Source of the DNA: Balneolaceae bacterium UBA3186
Lineage (GTDB): Bacteria > Bacteroidota > Rhodothermia > Balneolales > Balneolaceae
Direction of reading: 5' to 3'
Assembly: GCA_002364085.1 (NCBI GenBank)
Contig: DEXK01000014.1
Coordinates: 165,516-201,439 of the forward strand
DNA length: 35,924 bases
Positions 25,232 to 34,457 of this stretch are shown in pieces. A model generated the notes under the pieces. That model made no database searches, had not been told where the DNA came from, and worked only from the letters and a program-made list of their open reading frames with translations. The position numbers and the translations under genes were made by a program. Position 1 is the first letter of the stretch. Each line of letters begins with the position of its first letter.

Positions 25232-25257
25232 ATAAAGGAGCCCGAAGACTCCTTTAT
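25232..25257 (-). terminator. UUCG-capped hairpin between two operon genes
   Basis: In minus-strand RNA ATAAAGGAGTC pairs over 11 positions (one U-G) with GGCTCCTTTAT around a C(UUCG)G tetraloop, a very stable cap. It lies between the stop codon of the upstream gene (25264) and the start of the next (25188). No long U tract follows, so it may be a partial terminator or an mRNA 3'-end stabiliser rather than a full stop. Confidence 0.6.
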
Positions 25258-25263
25258 TGTGTA

Positions 25264-27276
25264 TTAATTAGTTCCTTGAGATGTACTTTCACCAAGTTTT
25301 AAAGCCCAAATTCCTGAGTTCCAATCAGAAAGAAATAGGTAACCTTTGTACGGCTGAGGACCCCAAGTGAAAGTTGCGTTAGGAATATATGCTTCGCTGT
25401 CAGAAGGATAAAAAGATGCAATTTCACGTCCTTGATCGTATAGGTCTCCCATCAATTCACCTGATATATCTACAACTCTTACACCTCCATTATACATAGC
25501 AACGTAAAGTATATCACCTTCAACCCAATAATTGTGGGTTCCGGCTTCAGGTACCTGATAGCGAGCAACTTCAGCTGGTGAATTCCAATCATCAAATTTC
25601 ACAAAATGTAACCATCCGGCAGCACGGTTTGCACCTTCTGTATTTAAACCATATGGAAATGCTTCATCTCCACCAATTACATAGAAATCTCCTGTAGACT
25701 CACTTTTGAATGGGAAAGCTGCATGATTCCAACCACTTGGATAGGCGTAGCTTCCAAGCTGAACAGGATTCTCTGGTGATCCACCTGCTCCCGGAAGATC
25801 TGCGCTGGCGTTACTACCTATATCAACAGCTACAATTCCATCGCTCCAGTTTGATGAATAAGCAATTCCATCCTGAATCCAAACATCATGGATAGAATGG
25901 CTAGGAGTATCCAATTCAAATACGCCAACTGTTTTTGGGTTTTTAGGATCTTCAATATTAATGATATCATACTTTCTACCATTATTCACCGCATATACAT
26001 GATTTTCATAAATGAATGTATTGTGAACACCACCTGTCAGATCTTGAGTATATTCGGAATGTACTTTTACGTCTCGGGGATTAGTAACATCTAAAATAAT
26101 GATACCATTTTTTCGATCTGAAGCACCTTCACGTGTTATTACGGCAACTTTTCCGTCTTCTGAAACTTTAACATCATTCACGGTTCTGGCGTCTACTACA
26201 ACAGTATCAATTGGAATAATTTTACTCGGATCAGTAACATCCCAGAATATTGCCTCGCCATTTCCACCCCATGTTCCTGTAACAGCATAATCTCTGCCAT
26301 CAACACCTTCCCAAACCCACAGGTCTGATGTTCTGGTATGAGAAACAATTCCTTTGCCAACTAAAGTTAATGGACGCTGAACATTTCTTGGTACAGCTTT
26401 TACGGTAGCACTTGTTGATCGGTCTCCTGAAGTAGCAATGACGGTGAATAATCCCGGATCGCTAGCTACAAATTTACCACTTTGAGCTATTTGAGCAGAA
26501 GCACCTTGTCCTAAATTATCATCAGGTTCTGCGATGTAAGTATATTTGATTGGAGCGTCACCAATTGCATCACCTTTACTATTCTTTGCCATAGCTTTAA
26601 AAGTGATCACATCTCCTGTACGGATCGTTTTTCCATCATAATTATGGCTAATCTCCATGGAAGCAATTGGGTTATCTAAAACCTTGGATTTCCATGTAGC
26701 TGTTTTATTTTCAGCTTTTGCAGTGATGGTGAAATCACCTTTTTTATGTGCTTTAAGGTTCCCAAAAGCATCAATGGAAGCAACATCAGGATTAGAGCTG
26801 GTTAACTTCACATCCACATTATCTCTGGTTACGCCTGCTTCATCCACAACCTGTGTTTGTAACGAAATAGTTGTTGTATTGTAGAAATTTTTTGGGGTGT
26901 CAGAGAAGGTGATTTTCTGAACCGGAGGATACGCTACATCAACGGCAAGAGTAGCACTAACTCTGTCATCTCTGTTAGCTGTAAGTGATCTGGCGATAAT
27001 TGAAAACTTACCTGATTTAATTGCTTTCACATAACCATCAGGAGTTACAGTTAAAGATCGTCGATTTCTGGTAAAGAATACCAATGAGTCTTGTGTAGTA
27101 TTACCATCAGCGTCTACTACTTTAGCAGATATCTTAGTTTCTTCATTTAATTTTAAAGAAAGCATATCAGTCTCAAAAACGATCTTTTTTTCCTGAGCAA
27201 TTGAATTTAAAGATAGCAGAACTACAGTAAGCACTGCTATTCCTAATATTCTGGATATTAAATTTATTTTTTTCAT
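25264..27276 (-). CDS. secreted LVIVD-repeat propeller with Ig-like domains (paralogue 2)
   Basis: A 670-residue exported protein: signal peptide (about 1-27), three BIG_2-like Ig domains (about 30-112, 113-195 and 200-295; for example VKAIKSGKFSIIARS and LKAHKKGDFTITAKA), then a C-terminal LVIVD-repeat propeller (about 300-665). The latter carries DLWVWEGVDGRDYAVTG, NDVKVSEDGKVAVITREG, IIILDVTNPRDV, YDIINIEDPKNP, VWIQDGIAYSSNWSDG and GELMGDLYDQGREIASF. It ends ALKLGESTSQGTN, with no type IX domain. LVIVD proteins are surface or periplasmic proteins of unknown function. It is a close paralogue of the gene at 27291-29282, only 14 bp upstream, and is probably cotranscribed with it and with the YVTN gene downstream. 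Confidence 0.82.
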   Translation of the reverse strand: MKKINLISRILGIAVLTVVLLSLNSIAQEKKIVFETDMLSLKLNEETKISAKVVDADGNTTQDSLVFFTRNRRSLTVTPDGYVKAIKSGKFSIIARSLTANRDDRVSATLAVDVAYPPVQKITFSDTPKNFYNTTTISLQTQVVDEAGVTRDNVDVKLTSSNPDVASIDAFGNLKAHKKGDFTITAKAENKTATWKSKVLDNPIASMEISHNYDGKTIRTGDVITFKAMAKNSKGDAIGDAPIKYTYIAEPDDNLGQGASAQIAQSGKFVASDPGLFTVIATSGDRSTSATVKAVPRNVQRPLTLVGKGIVSHTRTSDLWVWEGVDGRDYAVTGTWGGNGEAIFWDVTDPSKIIPIDTVVVDARTVNDVKVSEDGKVAVITREGASDRKNGIIILDVTNPRDVKVHSEYTQDLTGGVHNTFIYENHVYAVNNGRKYDIINIEDPKNPKTVGVFELDTPSHSIHDVWIQDGIAYSSNWSDGIVAVDIGSNASADLPGAGGSPENPVQLGSYAYPSGWNHAAFPFKSESTGDFYVIGGDEAFPYGLNTEGANRAAGWLHFVKFDDWNSPAEVARYQVPEAGTHNYWVEGDILYVAMYNGGVRVVDISGELMGDLYDQGREIASFYPSDSEAYIPNATFTWGPQPYKGYLFLSDWNSGIWALKLGESTSQGTN

Positions 27277-27290
27277 AGTTGTTTTAGTAA

Positions 27291-29282
27291 TTAGTTACTT
27301 GCTGTTCCCTGAACAGGTTTTAGTTTTATTGCCCATAATCCTGAATTCATATCAGATACAAATATCATGTCTTTATATGGTTGTGGTCCCCAGGACATTG
27401 GTTGATTTGGACCAATGCCATCATTTACAGCTGGTTTAAATTTTGCTATTTCTCGGCCTTGATCATACAAGTTACCCATTAGTTCACCTGAAACATCAAC
27501 GATTCTTAATCCACCTTGATAGTAGGCAACATACATTACGTCATCTTTGATCCAGATATTGTGAGTTCCTGCTTCAGGTACTTCATAGCGAGCTACTTCT
27601 TCAGCTTCTTCCCAGTTATTTAACTTAAAGAAATGAATCCATCCTGCAGGGATTCCTCCCGGAAAAGCTTCATCACCGGCTGCGATATAAAAATGATCTG
27701 ATGATTTGCTCTTGAAAGGAAAAGCAGCATGATTCCAACCACTAGGATAAGTGAAGCTTCCCAACATCTTTGGATTCTCAGGAGAACCGCCTATGCTTTC
27801 CATATCGCCTCCAAGTTTGCTCCCCACATCTACGGCAACAACTCCATCACTCCAGTTAGATGAATATGCAATGCCATCTTCGATCCAAACATCATGAACG
27901 GCATGCCCTGGAGTGTCTAGCTCAAACTGACTAACGCGGTAAGGGTTTTTTGGGTCTTCAATATTAATGATATCATACCTGCGACCGTTGTTAATAGCGT
28001 AAATATGATTTTCATATATAAAAACATTGTGAACACCACCGGTTAAGCCGTCATCAAATCTTGAAAGAATTTCTACATTGCTTGGGTCGGTAACATCTAA
28101 AATAACTAAGCCATTTTTTCTGTCAGAAGCTCCTTCCCGAGAGATCACCGCAATCTTTCCATCTTCAGAAACTTTCACATCATTCACTACTCGTGCATCA
28201 ACTGTTATGGTATCGATCGCGATCATATTTTCAGGATCGGTTACATCCCAAAAGAAAGCTTCGCCGCGTCCAACATGAGTACCAGTAGCTGCGTAATCTC
28301 TTCCGTCAACACCTTCCCAAACCCAAAGATCGGAAGTTGGTACGTCCGTTACTTTAGCATTACCCAGAATTTCAACCTCCCGTTGAACATTACGAGGATT
28401 TATTTTAACAGTAGTTTCAGCGATTGTTCCGGAGTTTCTTGCCATGATTGTATATAAACCGGATTTATTAGCTACGAACTTTCCATTTTGTTCAATTTGG
28501 GCAGGAGCGGCTTCACCTCTTGAGTCATCAGGTCTTGCAGTAAATGAGTATACAATAGGTGCATCAGAAACCATATTTCCTTTGTTGTCTTTTGCAATTG
28601 CTTGTATAGTAAGTACATCACCGGTTCTGGCAACATCCTGATCTATGGAGATTTCGACAGAGGTTACAGGGTTTTTAACAACTTCAATTTCCTGAGTTTT
28701 TGTAACACCTTCAATGGTAGCTGTGATGGTAGCTTTTCCTGTAGATTTAGCGTTAATTCTACCAAACTGATTGATGTTGAGCACTTTTGTATTTGAAGAC
28801 TTGTAATCGGATACTTCGAGGTCTTCACGTTTAAAATCTAAGACATCATAGACTCGGCTTTCTAACTGGAAAGAAGTTCCTGCATAGAGTTTGTTAGGAA
28901 CATCATTAAAAACGATTCTATCTAATTTTGGGTAGTTTACAGTAACGGTTACATTTTTTCTCATTACCGGATTGTCGCCTTGAGCTGTTTTATAAACAAT
29001 TACGGTATAAGACCCGGGCTCTAAAGCTTTCATTAAGCCGCTTCTTGTTACAGAAAGAGCGCGTCTGGCTCTTGAAAAGTAGATCATAGTATCAGGTTGA
29101 ACTTCTCCTTCAGCATTCACAAGCATTGCTTTAAGTTGAAGTTCCTGACCCACATCCAGAGAAATAACTTCGGGGTCAGTAACAATTTTTAGTCCATTTT
29201 CTTCATCCTGAGCTACTATTGCTGTGGTAAATAGGGCCATCAACATAACAGCAAAAAAACCTGGTATTCGAAAAAATTTCAT
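27291..29282 (-). CDS. secreted LVIVD-repeat propeller with Ig-like domains (paralogue 1)
   Basis: A 663-residue exported protein and first gene of a three-gene minus-strand operon. Signal peptide at about 1-24 (MKFFRIPGFFAVMLMALF, ending IVAQ). Three BIG_2-like Ig modules (about 28-295) precede a C-terminal LVIVD propeller (about 300-655) with DLWVWEGVDGRDYAATG, NDVKVSEDGKIAVISREG, YDIINIEDPKNPYRV, VWIEDGIAYSSNWSDGVV, GELMGNLYDQGREIAKF and MSWGPQPYKDMIFVSDMNSG. The order and motifs are nearly identical to the next gene, with more divergence in the Ig region, so this is a tandem duplication. Ligand and location (surface or periplasm) are unknown. The start ATG is followed by a typical signal sequence. 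Confidence 0.83.
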   Translation of the reverse strand: MKFFRIPGFFAVMLMALFTTAIVAQDEENGLKIVTDPEVISLDVGQELQLKAMLVNAEGEVQPDTMIYFSRARRALSVTRSGLMKALEPGSYTVIVYKTAQGDNPVMRKNVTVTVNYPKLDRIVFNDVPNKLYAGTSFQLESRVYDVLDFKREDLEVSDYKSSNTKVLNINQFGRINAKSTGKATITATIEGVTKTQEIEVVKNPVTSVEISIDQDVARTGDVLTIQAIAKDNKGNMVSDAPIVYSFTARPDDSRGEAAPAQIEQNGKFVANKSGLYTIMARNSGTIAETTVKINPRNVQREVEILGNAKVTDVPTSDLWVWEGVDGRDYAATGTHVGRGEAFFWDVTDPENMIAIDTITVDARVVNDVKVSEDGKIAVISREGASDRKNGLVILDVTDPSNVEILSRFDDGLTGGVHNVFIYENHIYAINNGRRYDIINIEDPKNPYRVSQFELDTPGHAVHDVWIEDGIAYSSNWSDGVVAVDVGSKLGGDMESIGGSPENPKMLGSFTYPSGWNHAAFPFKSKSSDHFYIAAGDEAFPGGIPAGWIHFFKLNNWEEAEEVARYEVPEAGTHNIWIKDDVMYVAYYQGGLRIVDVSGELMGNLYDQGREIAKFKPAVNDGIGPNQPMSWGPQPYKDMIFVSDMNSGLWAIKLKPVQGTASN

Positions 29283-29308
29283 AGTAAAAGAGTTCTTGTT
29301 TGATATTT

Positions 29309-29334
29309 ATTATACAAGACTGTAATAAATCAAA
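29309..29334 (-). promoter_or_regulatory. candidate promoter of the propeller operon
   Basis: On the minus strand TTTG (complement of 29331-29334) is followed after 16 bases by TATAAT (complement of 29309-29314), 27 bp before the start codon. It mixes a Bacteroidota -33 element with a classic -10 hexamer. The match is plausible but unproven. Confidence 0.3.
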
Positions 29335-29399
29335 AAAATGTGAGAAATAGTACAACGGAAACAGTTTTTTACGCTTATTTATAATCTATTTTTTGTAAT

Positions 29400-29426
29400 T
29401 TTGGGAGCCTTTTAAGAAATACTTTG
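29400..29426 (+). promoter_or_regulatory. candidate promoter of gcvP
   Basis: TTTG at 29400-29403 and TACTTTG at 29420-29426 with 16 bases between resemble the Bacteroidota -33/-7 pair. An exact TAnnTTTG also occurs at 29396-29403, but without a partner upstream. I see no glycine-riboswitch-like structure in the 214-bp gap before gcvP. Confidence 0.3.
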
Positions 29427-29496
29427 TTTGCAATCTTGAATGGTCATTATTGACCTCATAAAATCTCAATTCATAAATAATTAGGAAGCTAGTTTA

Positions 29497-32391
29497 ATGA
29501 ATATCAGCTTTGAAAAAGAAACCTTTGCCCATCGCCACAATGGTAACAATCCTGAAGCAATTAAGGAAATGCTCAAAACCATCAATGCTGATTCAATAGA
29601 TCAGTTGATAGATGAAACCATTCCGGAAAATATCAGATTGCAAGAGAAACTCAACTTACCTAATGCTCAAAGTGAAGTTGATTTCTTAGCTAATTTTAAA
29701 AAACTAGCCTCGAAGAATAAAGTATTCAAATCATACATTGGTATGGGTTATTATGATACCCATGTTCCGAATGTGATTAAGAGAAATATTTTAGAAAACC
29801 CGGCATGGTACACAGCTTACACTCCGTATCAAGCAGAGATCGCACAGGGAAGACTGGAAGCTCTGATAAATTTCCAGACATTAGTTAGCGACCTAACGGG
29901 TATGGAATTAGCTAATGCATCGCTACTGGACGAAGGAACTGCTGCAGCGGAAGCAATGAGCATGTTGTTAGGGCAGAGAAAAGGAGCTAAAAGAAAGGAA
30001 GCTAATGTATTTTTTGTAAGTGATTTATGTCATCCACAAACTATTGATGTACTTAAAACCAGAGCTGAGCCAATAGGAGTTGAGGTTGTGGTAGGTGATC
30101 ATAATGAAGTAGATGTGACAGATCCAAGATTGTTTGCAGTGCTTCTGCAATATCCGGCTACAGATGGATCGGTAATTGATTACACAAACGTGATTGCAGC
30201 AGCACATGAAAATGCTGTTCACGCTGTAGTTGCTGCAGACTTGATGAGTTTGACTTTGCTTACACCTCCCGGCGAAATGGGTGCAGATGTAGTGGTAGGT
30301 ACTACGCAGAGATTTGGTGTTCCAATGGGCTACGGCGGCCCACATGCAGCTTATTTCGCGACTAAAGAAGATTTTAAAAGACAGATTCCGGGCAGGATAA
30401 TTGGCGTAACTCAGGATGCGGAAGGTAAGCCGGCTTATAGAATGGCCCTTCAAACCCGTGAGCAACATATCCGAAGGGAAAAAGCGACTTCAAATATTTG
30501 TACCGCGCAGGTTTTACTGGCAGTGATGGCGGGAATGTACGGAGTGTATCACGGACCTAAAGGGTTGAAAAAGATCGCATCAAAAATTCATGGCTTGACA
30601 AAGCTTACCAAATCCGGGTTAGAAGCAATGGGTGTTGCTGTGGAAACGGATGTGTTTTTTGATACTATTACTGTAAAAGCTTCTGAAAAGAAAGTTCGTA
30701 AGATCGCAGAAGAGAATGAGATCAACTTGAGATATTTTGGAGCTGACAGAATTGGGATTTCCTTTGATGAAGCCAAAGAACTGGAAGATGTTCAAGAAGT
30801 ACTTTCTGTATTTGCGAAAGCGGAAGGAAGAACTTCAAACTTTGACGTTATCGCCCATTCAGAGAAAACAGAAGTAAAATTACCGGAAGGTTTAGCAAGA
30901 ACATCCGAATATCTGGATCATCCTGTTTTCAATTTGTATCACACTGAGCATGAGATGCTTCGGTATATGAAGAGGTTGGAAAACAAAGATCTCTCTTTAG
31001 TACATTCGATGATTTCGCTGGGTTCATGTACTATGAAACTGAACGCAACAGCTGAAATGATACCGGTTACTTGGCCTGAGTTTGGGCAAATGCATCCGTT
31101 TGCTCCGGTTGAGCAGGCAGAAGGATATACTCAGCTTTTCAATGAATTAGATGAGTGGTTGAGCTCAATTACCGGATTTCATAAAGTTTCTATGCAACCA
31201 AATTCCGGTGCACAAGGAGAATATGCCGGATTAATGACAATTAGAGCTTATCACCAAAGCCGTGGAGATGATCACAGAAATGTGGCTCTGATTCCGAATT
31301 CTGCTCATGGTACAAATCCTGCAAGTGCTGTAATGGCCGGTATGGATGTTGTAGTTGTGGATACAGATAAACACGGAAATATTTCCATGGATGATCTGGA
31401 AGCAAAGACCGTAAAATACAGCGACCGACTTGCAGCCCTGATGGTTACGTATCCATCAACGCACGGTGTTTTTGAACATCGTATCAAGGATATTTGTGAT
31501 CTGATCCACGAGCATGGTGGACAGGTTTACATGGATGGAGCAAACATGAATGCACAGGTTGGTTTGACTAGTCCCGGTTTTATCGGAGCGGATGTTTGTC
31601 ACCTGAATCTTCATAAAACATTCTGTATTCCACACGGTGGTGGTGGGCCCGGAATGGGACCGATCGGTGTTGCAGAACATTTAGTACCATTTTTATCAAG
31701 TCATGCGGTTATCAAAACAGGTGGAGAAAAAGGAATTTCAGCTGTTTCGGCGGCGCCTTACGGAAGTGCCAGCATTTTGACGATTTCTTACGCATATATA
31801 GCAATGATGGGAGAGTCAGGATTGACGGACGCTACCAGAATGGCAATTCTTAATGCGAATTACATCAAAGATATTCTGGACGATCACTATCCGATCCTTT
31901 ACACTGGCAAAACCGGTCGTTCGGCTCATGAGTTTATTATTGATTTGCGTCCGTTCAAACAAAGTGCAGGCATTGAAGCCGTTGATCTTGCCAAAAGGTT
32001 GATGGATTTTGGATTTCATGCACCAACAATGAGTTTCCCTGTTGCAGGAACACTGATGATAGAACCTACAGAAAGTGAAAGCAAAGAAGAGCTGGATCGT
32101 TTTTGTGATGCGATGATCGAGATCAGAAATGAGATCCGTGAGATCGAAGAAGGCAAAGCTGATAAAGAAAGTAATGTACTAAAACACGCTCCACATACAA
32201 TGAGAGTTGTTATGGATTCAGATTGGAACCGTGATTATGATCGAGAAAAAGGAGTATTCCCGTTAGAACATCTGCGAGAAAATAAATTCTGGCCAAGTGT
32301 TTCCAGAGTAGATGATGCATACGGCGACAGAAATCTGATCTGTTCTTGTATTCCTATTGATGCTTATGCTATTGAGGAAGTGGAAGAATAG
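29497..32391 (+). CDS. gcvP: glycine dehydrogenase (decarboxylating), P-protein
   Basis: A 964-residue single-chain P-protein of the glycine cleavage system. It decarboxylates glycine and transfers the aminomethyl group to the lipoyl H-protein. The PLP-binding lysine is Lys707 in HLNLHKTFCIPHGGGGPGMG, and the N-terminal half has SYIGMGYYDT and NPAWYTAYTPYQAEI. The two halves are homologous, as usual for the roughly 950-residue form of bacteria and mitochondria. AGGAAG at 29483-29488 supports the ATG start. It is cytoplasmic. The gcvT and gcvH genes are not in the window, so the system is dispersed here. It is transcribed divergently from the propeller operon and is followed by a clear terminator. 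Confidence 0.97.
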   Translation: MNISFEKETFAHRHNGNNPEAIKEMLKTINADSIDQLIDETIPENIRLQEKLNLPNAQSEVDFLANFKKLASKNKVFKSYIGMGYYDTHVPNVIKRNILENPAWYTAYTPYQAEIAQGRLEALINFQTLVSDLTGMELANASLLDEGTAAAEAMSMLLGQRKGAKRKEANVFFVSDLCHPQTIDVLKTRAEPIGVEVVVGDHNEVDVTDPRLFAVLLQYPATDGSVIDYTNVIAAAHENAVHAVVAADLMSLTLLTPPGEMGADVVVGTTQRFGVPMGYGGPHAAYFATKEDFKRQIPGRIIGVTQDAEGKPAYRMALQTREQHIRREKATSNICTAQVLLAVMAGMYGVYHGPKGLKKIASKIHGLTKLTKSGLEAMGVAVETDVFFDTITVKASEKKVRKIAEENEINLRYFGADRIGISFDEAKELEDVQEVLSVFAKAEGRTSNFDVIAHSEKTEVKLPEGLARTSEYLDHPVFNLYHTEHEMLRYMKRLENKDLSLVHSMISLGSCTMKLNATAEMIPVTWPEFGQMHPFAPVEQAEGYTQLFNELDEWLSSITGFHKVSMQPNSGAQGEYAGLMTIRAYHQSRGDDHRNVALIPNSAHGTNPASAVMAGMDVVVVDTDKHGNISMDDLEAKTVKYSDRLAALMVTYPSTHGVFEHRIKDICDLIHEHGGQVYMDGANMNAQVGLTSPGFIGADVCHLNLHKTFCIPHGGGGPGMGPIGVAEHLVPFLSSHAVIKTGGEKGISAVSAAPYGSASILTISYAYIAMMGESGLTDATRMAILNANYIKDILDDHYPILYTGKTGRSAHEFIIDLRPFKQSAGIEAVDLAKRLMDFGFHAPTMSFPVAGTLMIEPTESESKEELDRFCDAMIEIRNEIREIEEGKADKESNVLKHAPHTMRVVMDSDWNRDYDREKGVFPLEHLRENKFWPSVSRVDDAYGDRNLICSCIPIDAYAIEEVEE

Positions 32392-32405
32392 AATTTATTT
32401 AATGT

Positions 32406-32440
32406 AAAGTGCAAAGAAGTTAAAACTCCTTTGCACTTTT
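32406..32440 (+). terminator. terminator of gcvP
   Basis: AAAGTGCAAAG (32406-32416) pairs perfectly with CTTTGCACTTT (32429-32439), with a smaller AGT/ACT pairing inside the loop, and ends in TTTT at 32440. It lies 14 bp after the gcvP stop codon and may also serve the convergent gene ending at 32444. Confidence 0.85.
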
Positions 32441-32443
32441 AAG

Positions 32444-33004
32444 TTAGATTCGTTTCCATTCACCACATGTTTTTGTTGTGTAAACCCCGATGCTAAATCG
32501 GCCAACATATTTAATTCCTTTTTTGATTAAACATGTTTTCAAAGCTTCAAGAAAAGCCACACCTGCAGCACCAAACTGTCCTATTAGTACTAAAGGTAAA
32601 GCGGCGGCTAGTCCAAATTTTGAACATTCTTTTATGGCTTTTTCTAAAGCTTTATCAAGATCCGAGCCCGAGTATTTTACTCTAACATAAGCAACTTTTT
32701 TGCAGGTCCTTCTCCAAGCACAAGGATATGGTATTCTTTCCCTATCACACCATGGCAAATGAATTTCTTTGTGACATGTCTTAGTTTTAAATTCAGGCCA
32801 GTTTGATATAGTCGCAATTTTCCACTCCCAAGTTTTTCCATTTGTTGAATGGTTTAGTACTATTCCATCAATGCTAAAATCTTTATTTCCTCTTGAATAA
32901 CTTGAGTTTTGATTGTTGACGGTTATTTCTACGGCCTTAGGACTTTTTGCGTTTTCAGATGCATCAAAGTGAGGTTCTACAGACCAATTATTGGATTTAT
33001 TCAT
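32444..33004 (-). CDS. Cys-rich orphan protein with hydrophobic C-terminal helix region
   Basis: A 186-residue protein of no family I recognise. The first 75 residues are polar and beta-like (AVEITVNNQNSSYSRG, GIVLNHSTNGKTWEWKIA). A basic Cys-rich segment follows (KTCHKEIHLPWC, RIPYPCAWRRTCKKVAYVRV) with four Cys in about 25 residues, then a hydrophobic Gly/Ala stretch at about 131-160 (FGLAAALPLVLIGQFGAAGV) flanked by two more Cys. The end is KTCGEWKRI, giving seven Cys in all. There is no signal peptide; the hydrophobic part could be an amphipathic or membrane-inserting hairpin. No ribosome binding site is visible. It stands alone between convergent gcvP and a divergent peptidase gene. Translation is supported by an uninterrupted frame and sensible composition, not by homology. 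Confidence 0.6.
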   Translation of the reverse strand: MNKSNNWSVEPHFDASENAKSPKAVEITVNNQNSSYSRGNKDFSIDGIVLNHSTNGKTWEWKIATISNWPEFKTKTCHKEIHLPWCDRERIPYPCAWRRTCKKVAYVRVKYSGSDLDKALEKAIKECSKFGLAAALPLVLIGQFGAAGVAFLEALKTCLIKKGIKYVGRFSIGVYTTKTCGEWKRI

Positions 33005-33155
33005 AGCAGTAAAAATTTATTTATAATTAATCCCCTTTTTATGGGGCTATAAAGTGATAAAAAATCTAAATTACTTTACCGCATAGGTGTGTGGTTCTAC
33101 ATTCCTTGATGAACACCTAATAATTTTAATACGAGACTTTAAAAAGTTAGAAAAC

Positions 33156-34454
33156 ATGAAAAAGCTTTTAATTCTACTTTTAATTTTGACACCGATTGGT
33201 TTAAAGGCCCAACTTTCTGCAGTTGAAAGTAGACTGGTAGATAGAGTTGATTACAACAATGAAGAAGGATTGGAGCTTCTGAAAGAGACCATTGCCATTA
33301 ATAGTGGAACGATGAATTTCGAAGGAGTGAAGCAGGTTGGGGATGTGCTTCGTAAAGAATTCGATGATCTTGGTTTTGAAACTATCTGGGAAGACGGATC
33401 AAAATTCAATCGTTCAGGTCATTTGATCGCCAAACACTTTGGAAGTGAAGACGCTCCAAAAATTCTATTGATAGGTCATCTGGATACCGTATTCGAAAAA
33501 GATTCTCCGTTTCAGGAAATGACGATGGTTGATGAAAACACATTGAAAGCTCCCGGTATTGCAGACATGAAAGGAGGAAATGTGATCATGCTTCAGGCAT
33601 TAAGAGCGTTGAAGGAAAATAACCATCTCAAAGACATGAATGTTTGGGTAGTTTTTACAGGGGATGAAGAATACAGCGGTTCTCCATTAACACTATCCAA
33701 AAAAGCATTGATAGACGCCGCTAAATGGGCAGATATTGCTATCGGTTTTGAAAACGGAGATGGAAATCCCGCTACTGCTAATATTTCCAGAAGAGGTTCC
33801 ATTAAATGGGAATTGAAAACCGAAGGAAATCCGGCGCATTCCTCACAAATATTCAGAGAAGATGTTGGAGCCGGAGCTATCTTTGAAGCTTCCCGAATTT
33901 TGAATGCTTTTTATGAGGAACTCAGATCAGAAGAATTTCTGACCTTCAATCCGGGAATGATCATTGGTGGAACAACCATCGAACATGATGATGTTAATAA
34001 ATCCGGAACTGCTTTTGGGAAAGATAATGTGGTTTCAAAAGAGGTAATCATATCCGGAGATCTTCGCGGACTTTCGCCTGAACAGGTAGAACGCGTAAAA
34101 GCAAAGATGCAGGATATTGTTTCTCAAAACAGACCTCAAACCAAAGCTACACTTACATTTTATCCCGGCTATCCACCTATGGCGCCTACTGATGGAAACA
34201 GAGAATTGCTTTCTATTTACTCTGAAGTGAGTGAAGATCTGGGTCAGGGAAAAGTCGAGGCTGTAAACCCGCTTAAAGCTGGAGCAGCAGATGTTTCTTT
34301 CACCGCCGATTATGTTGACATGGCAATTGATGCTGTTGGAATGAGCGGTGCTGACGATCATACGGTAAATGAAGTAGGGTATCTTCCGAAGTTTAAAACA
34401 CAGACTCAAAGAGCGGCAGTATTGCTTCTTAGATTGCAGAATTGGAAGAAATAG
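33156..34454 (+). CDS. secreted M20-family metallopeptidase (carboxypeptidase G2-like)
   Basis: A 432-residue zinc peptidase when started at the ATG at 33156, which gives a proper signal peptide (MKKLLILLLILTPIGLKAQ). A longer frame opening at 33087 would add 23 residues that break this signal. The M20 metal and catalytic residues are all present: GHLDTV (His108, Asp110), GIADMKGG (bridging Asp137), GDEEY (Glu171 general base, Glu172), GFENGDG (Glu199) and GADDHTVNE (His402). A dimerisation domain lies between about 205 and 320. The closest described types are glutamate carboxypeptidase/CPG2-like exopeptidases; here it would act in the periplasm or outside the cell on peptides or acylated amino acids. 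It seems monocistronic. No strong ribosome binding site is visible. Confidence 0.9.
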   Translation: MKKLLILLLILTPIGLKAQLSAVESRLVDRVDYNNEEGLELLKETIAINSGTMNFEGVKQVGDVLRKEFDDLGFETIWEDGSKFNRSGHLIAKHFGSEDAPKILLIGHLDTVFEKDSPFQEMTMVDENTLKAPGIADMKGGNVIMLQALRALKENNHLKDMNVWVVFTGDEEYSGSPLTLSKKALIDAAKWADIAIGFENGDGNPATANISRRGSIKWELKTEGNPAHSSQIFREDVGAGAIFEASRILNAFYEELRSEEFLTFNPGMIIGGTTIEHDDVNKSGTAFGKDNVVSKEVIISGDLRGLSPEQVERVKAKMQDIVSQNRPQTKATLTFYPGYPPMAPTDGNRELLSIYSEVSEDLGQGKVEAVNPLKAGAADVSFTADYVDMAIDAVGMSGADDHTVNEVGYLPKFKTQTQRAAVLLLRLQNWKK

Positions 34455-34457
34455 TCT

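Noticed and set aside
29283..29496. Glycine riboswitch in front of gcvP
   Set aside because: I find no glycine-aptamer-like conserved motifs or paired domains in the 214-bp gap.
33087..33155. Longer N-terminus for the M20 peptidase starting at 33087
   Set aside because: The extra 23 residues would stand before an ideal signal peptide starting at 33156 and would spoil export.
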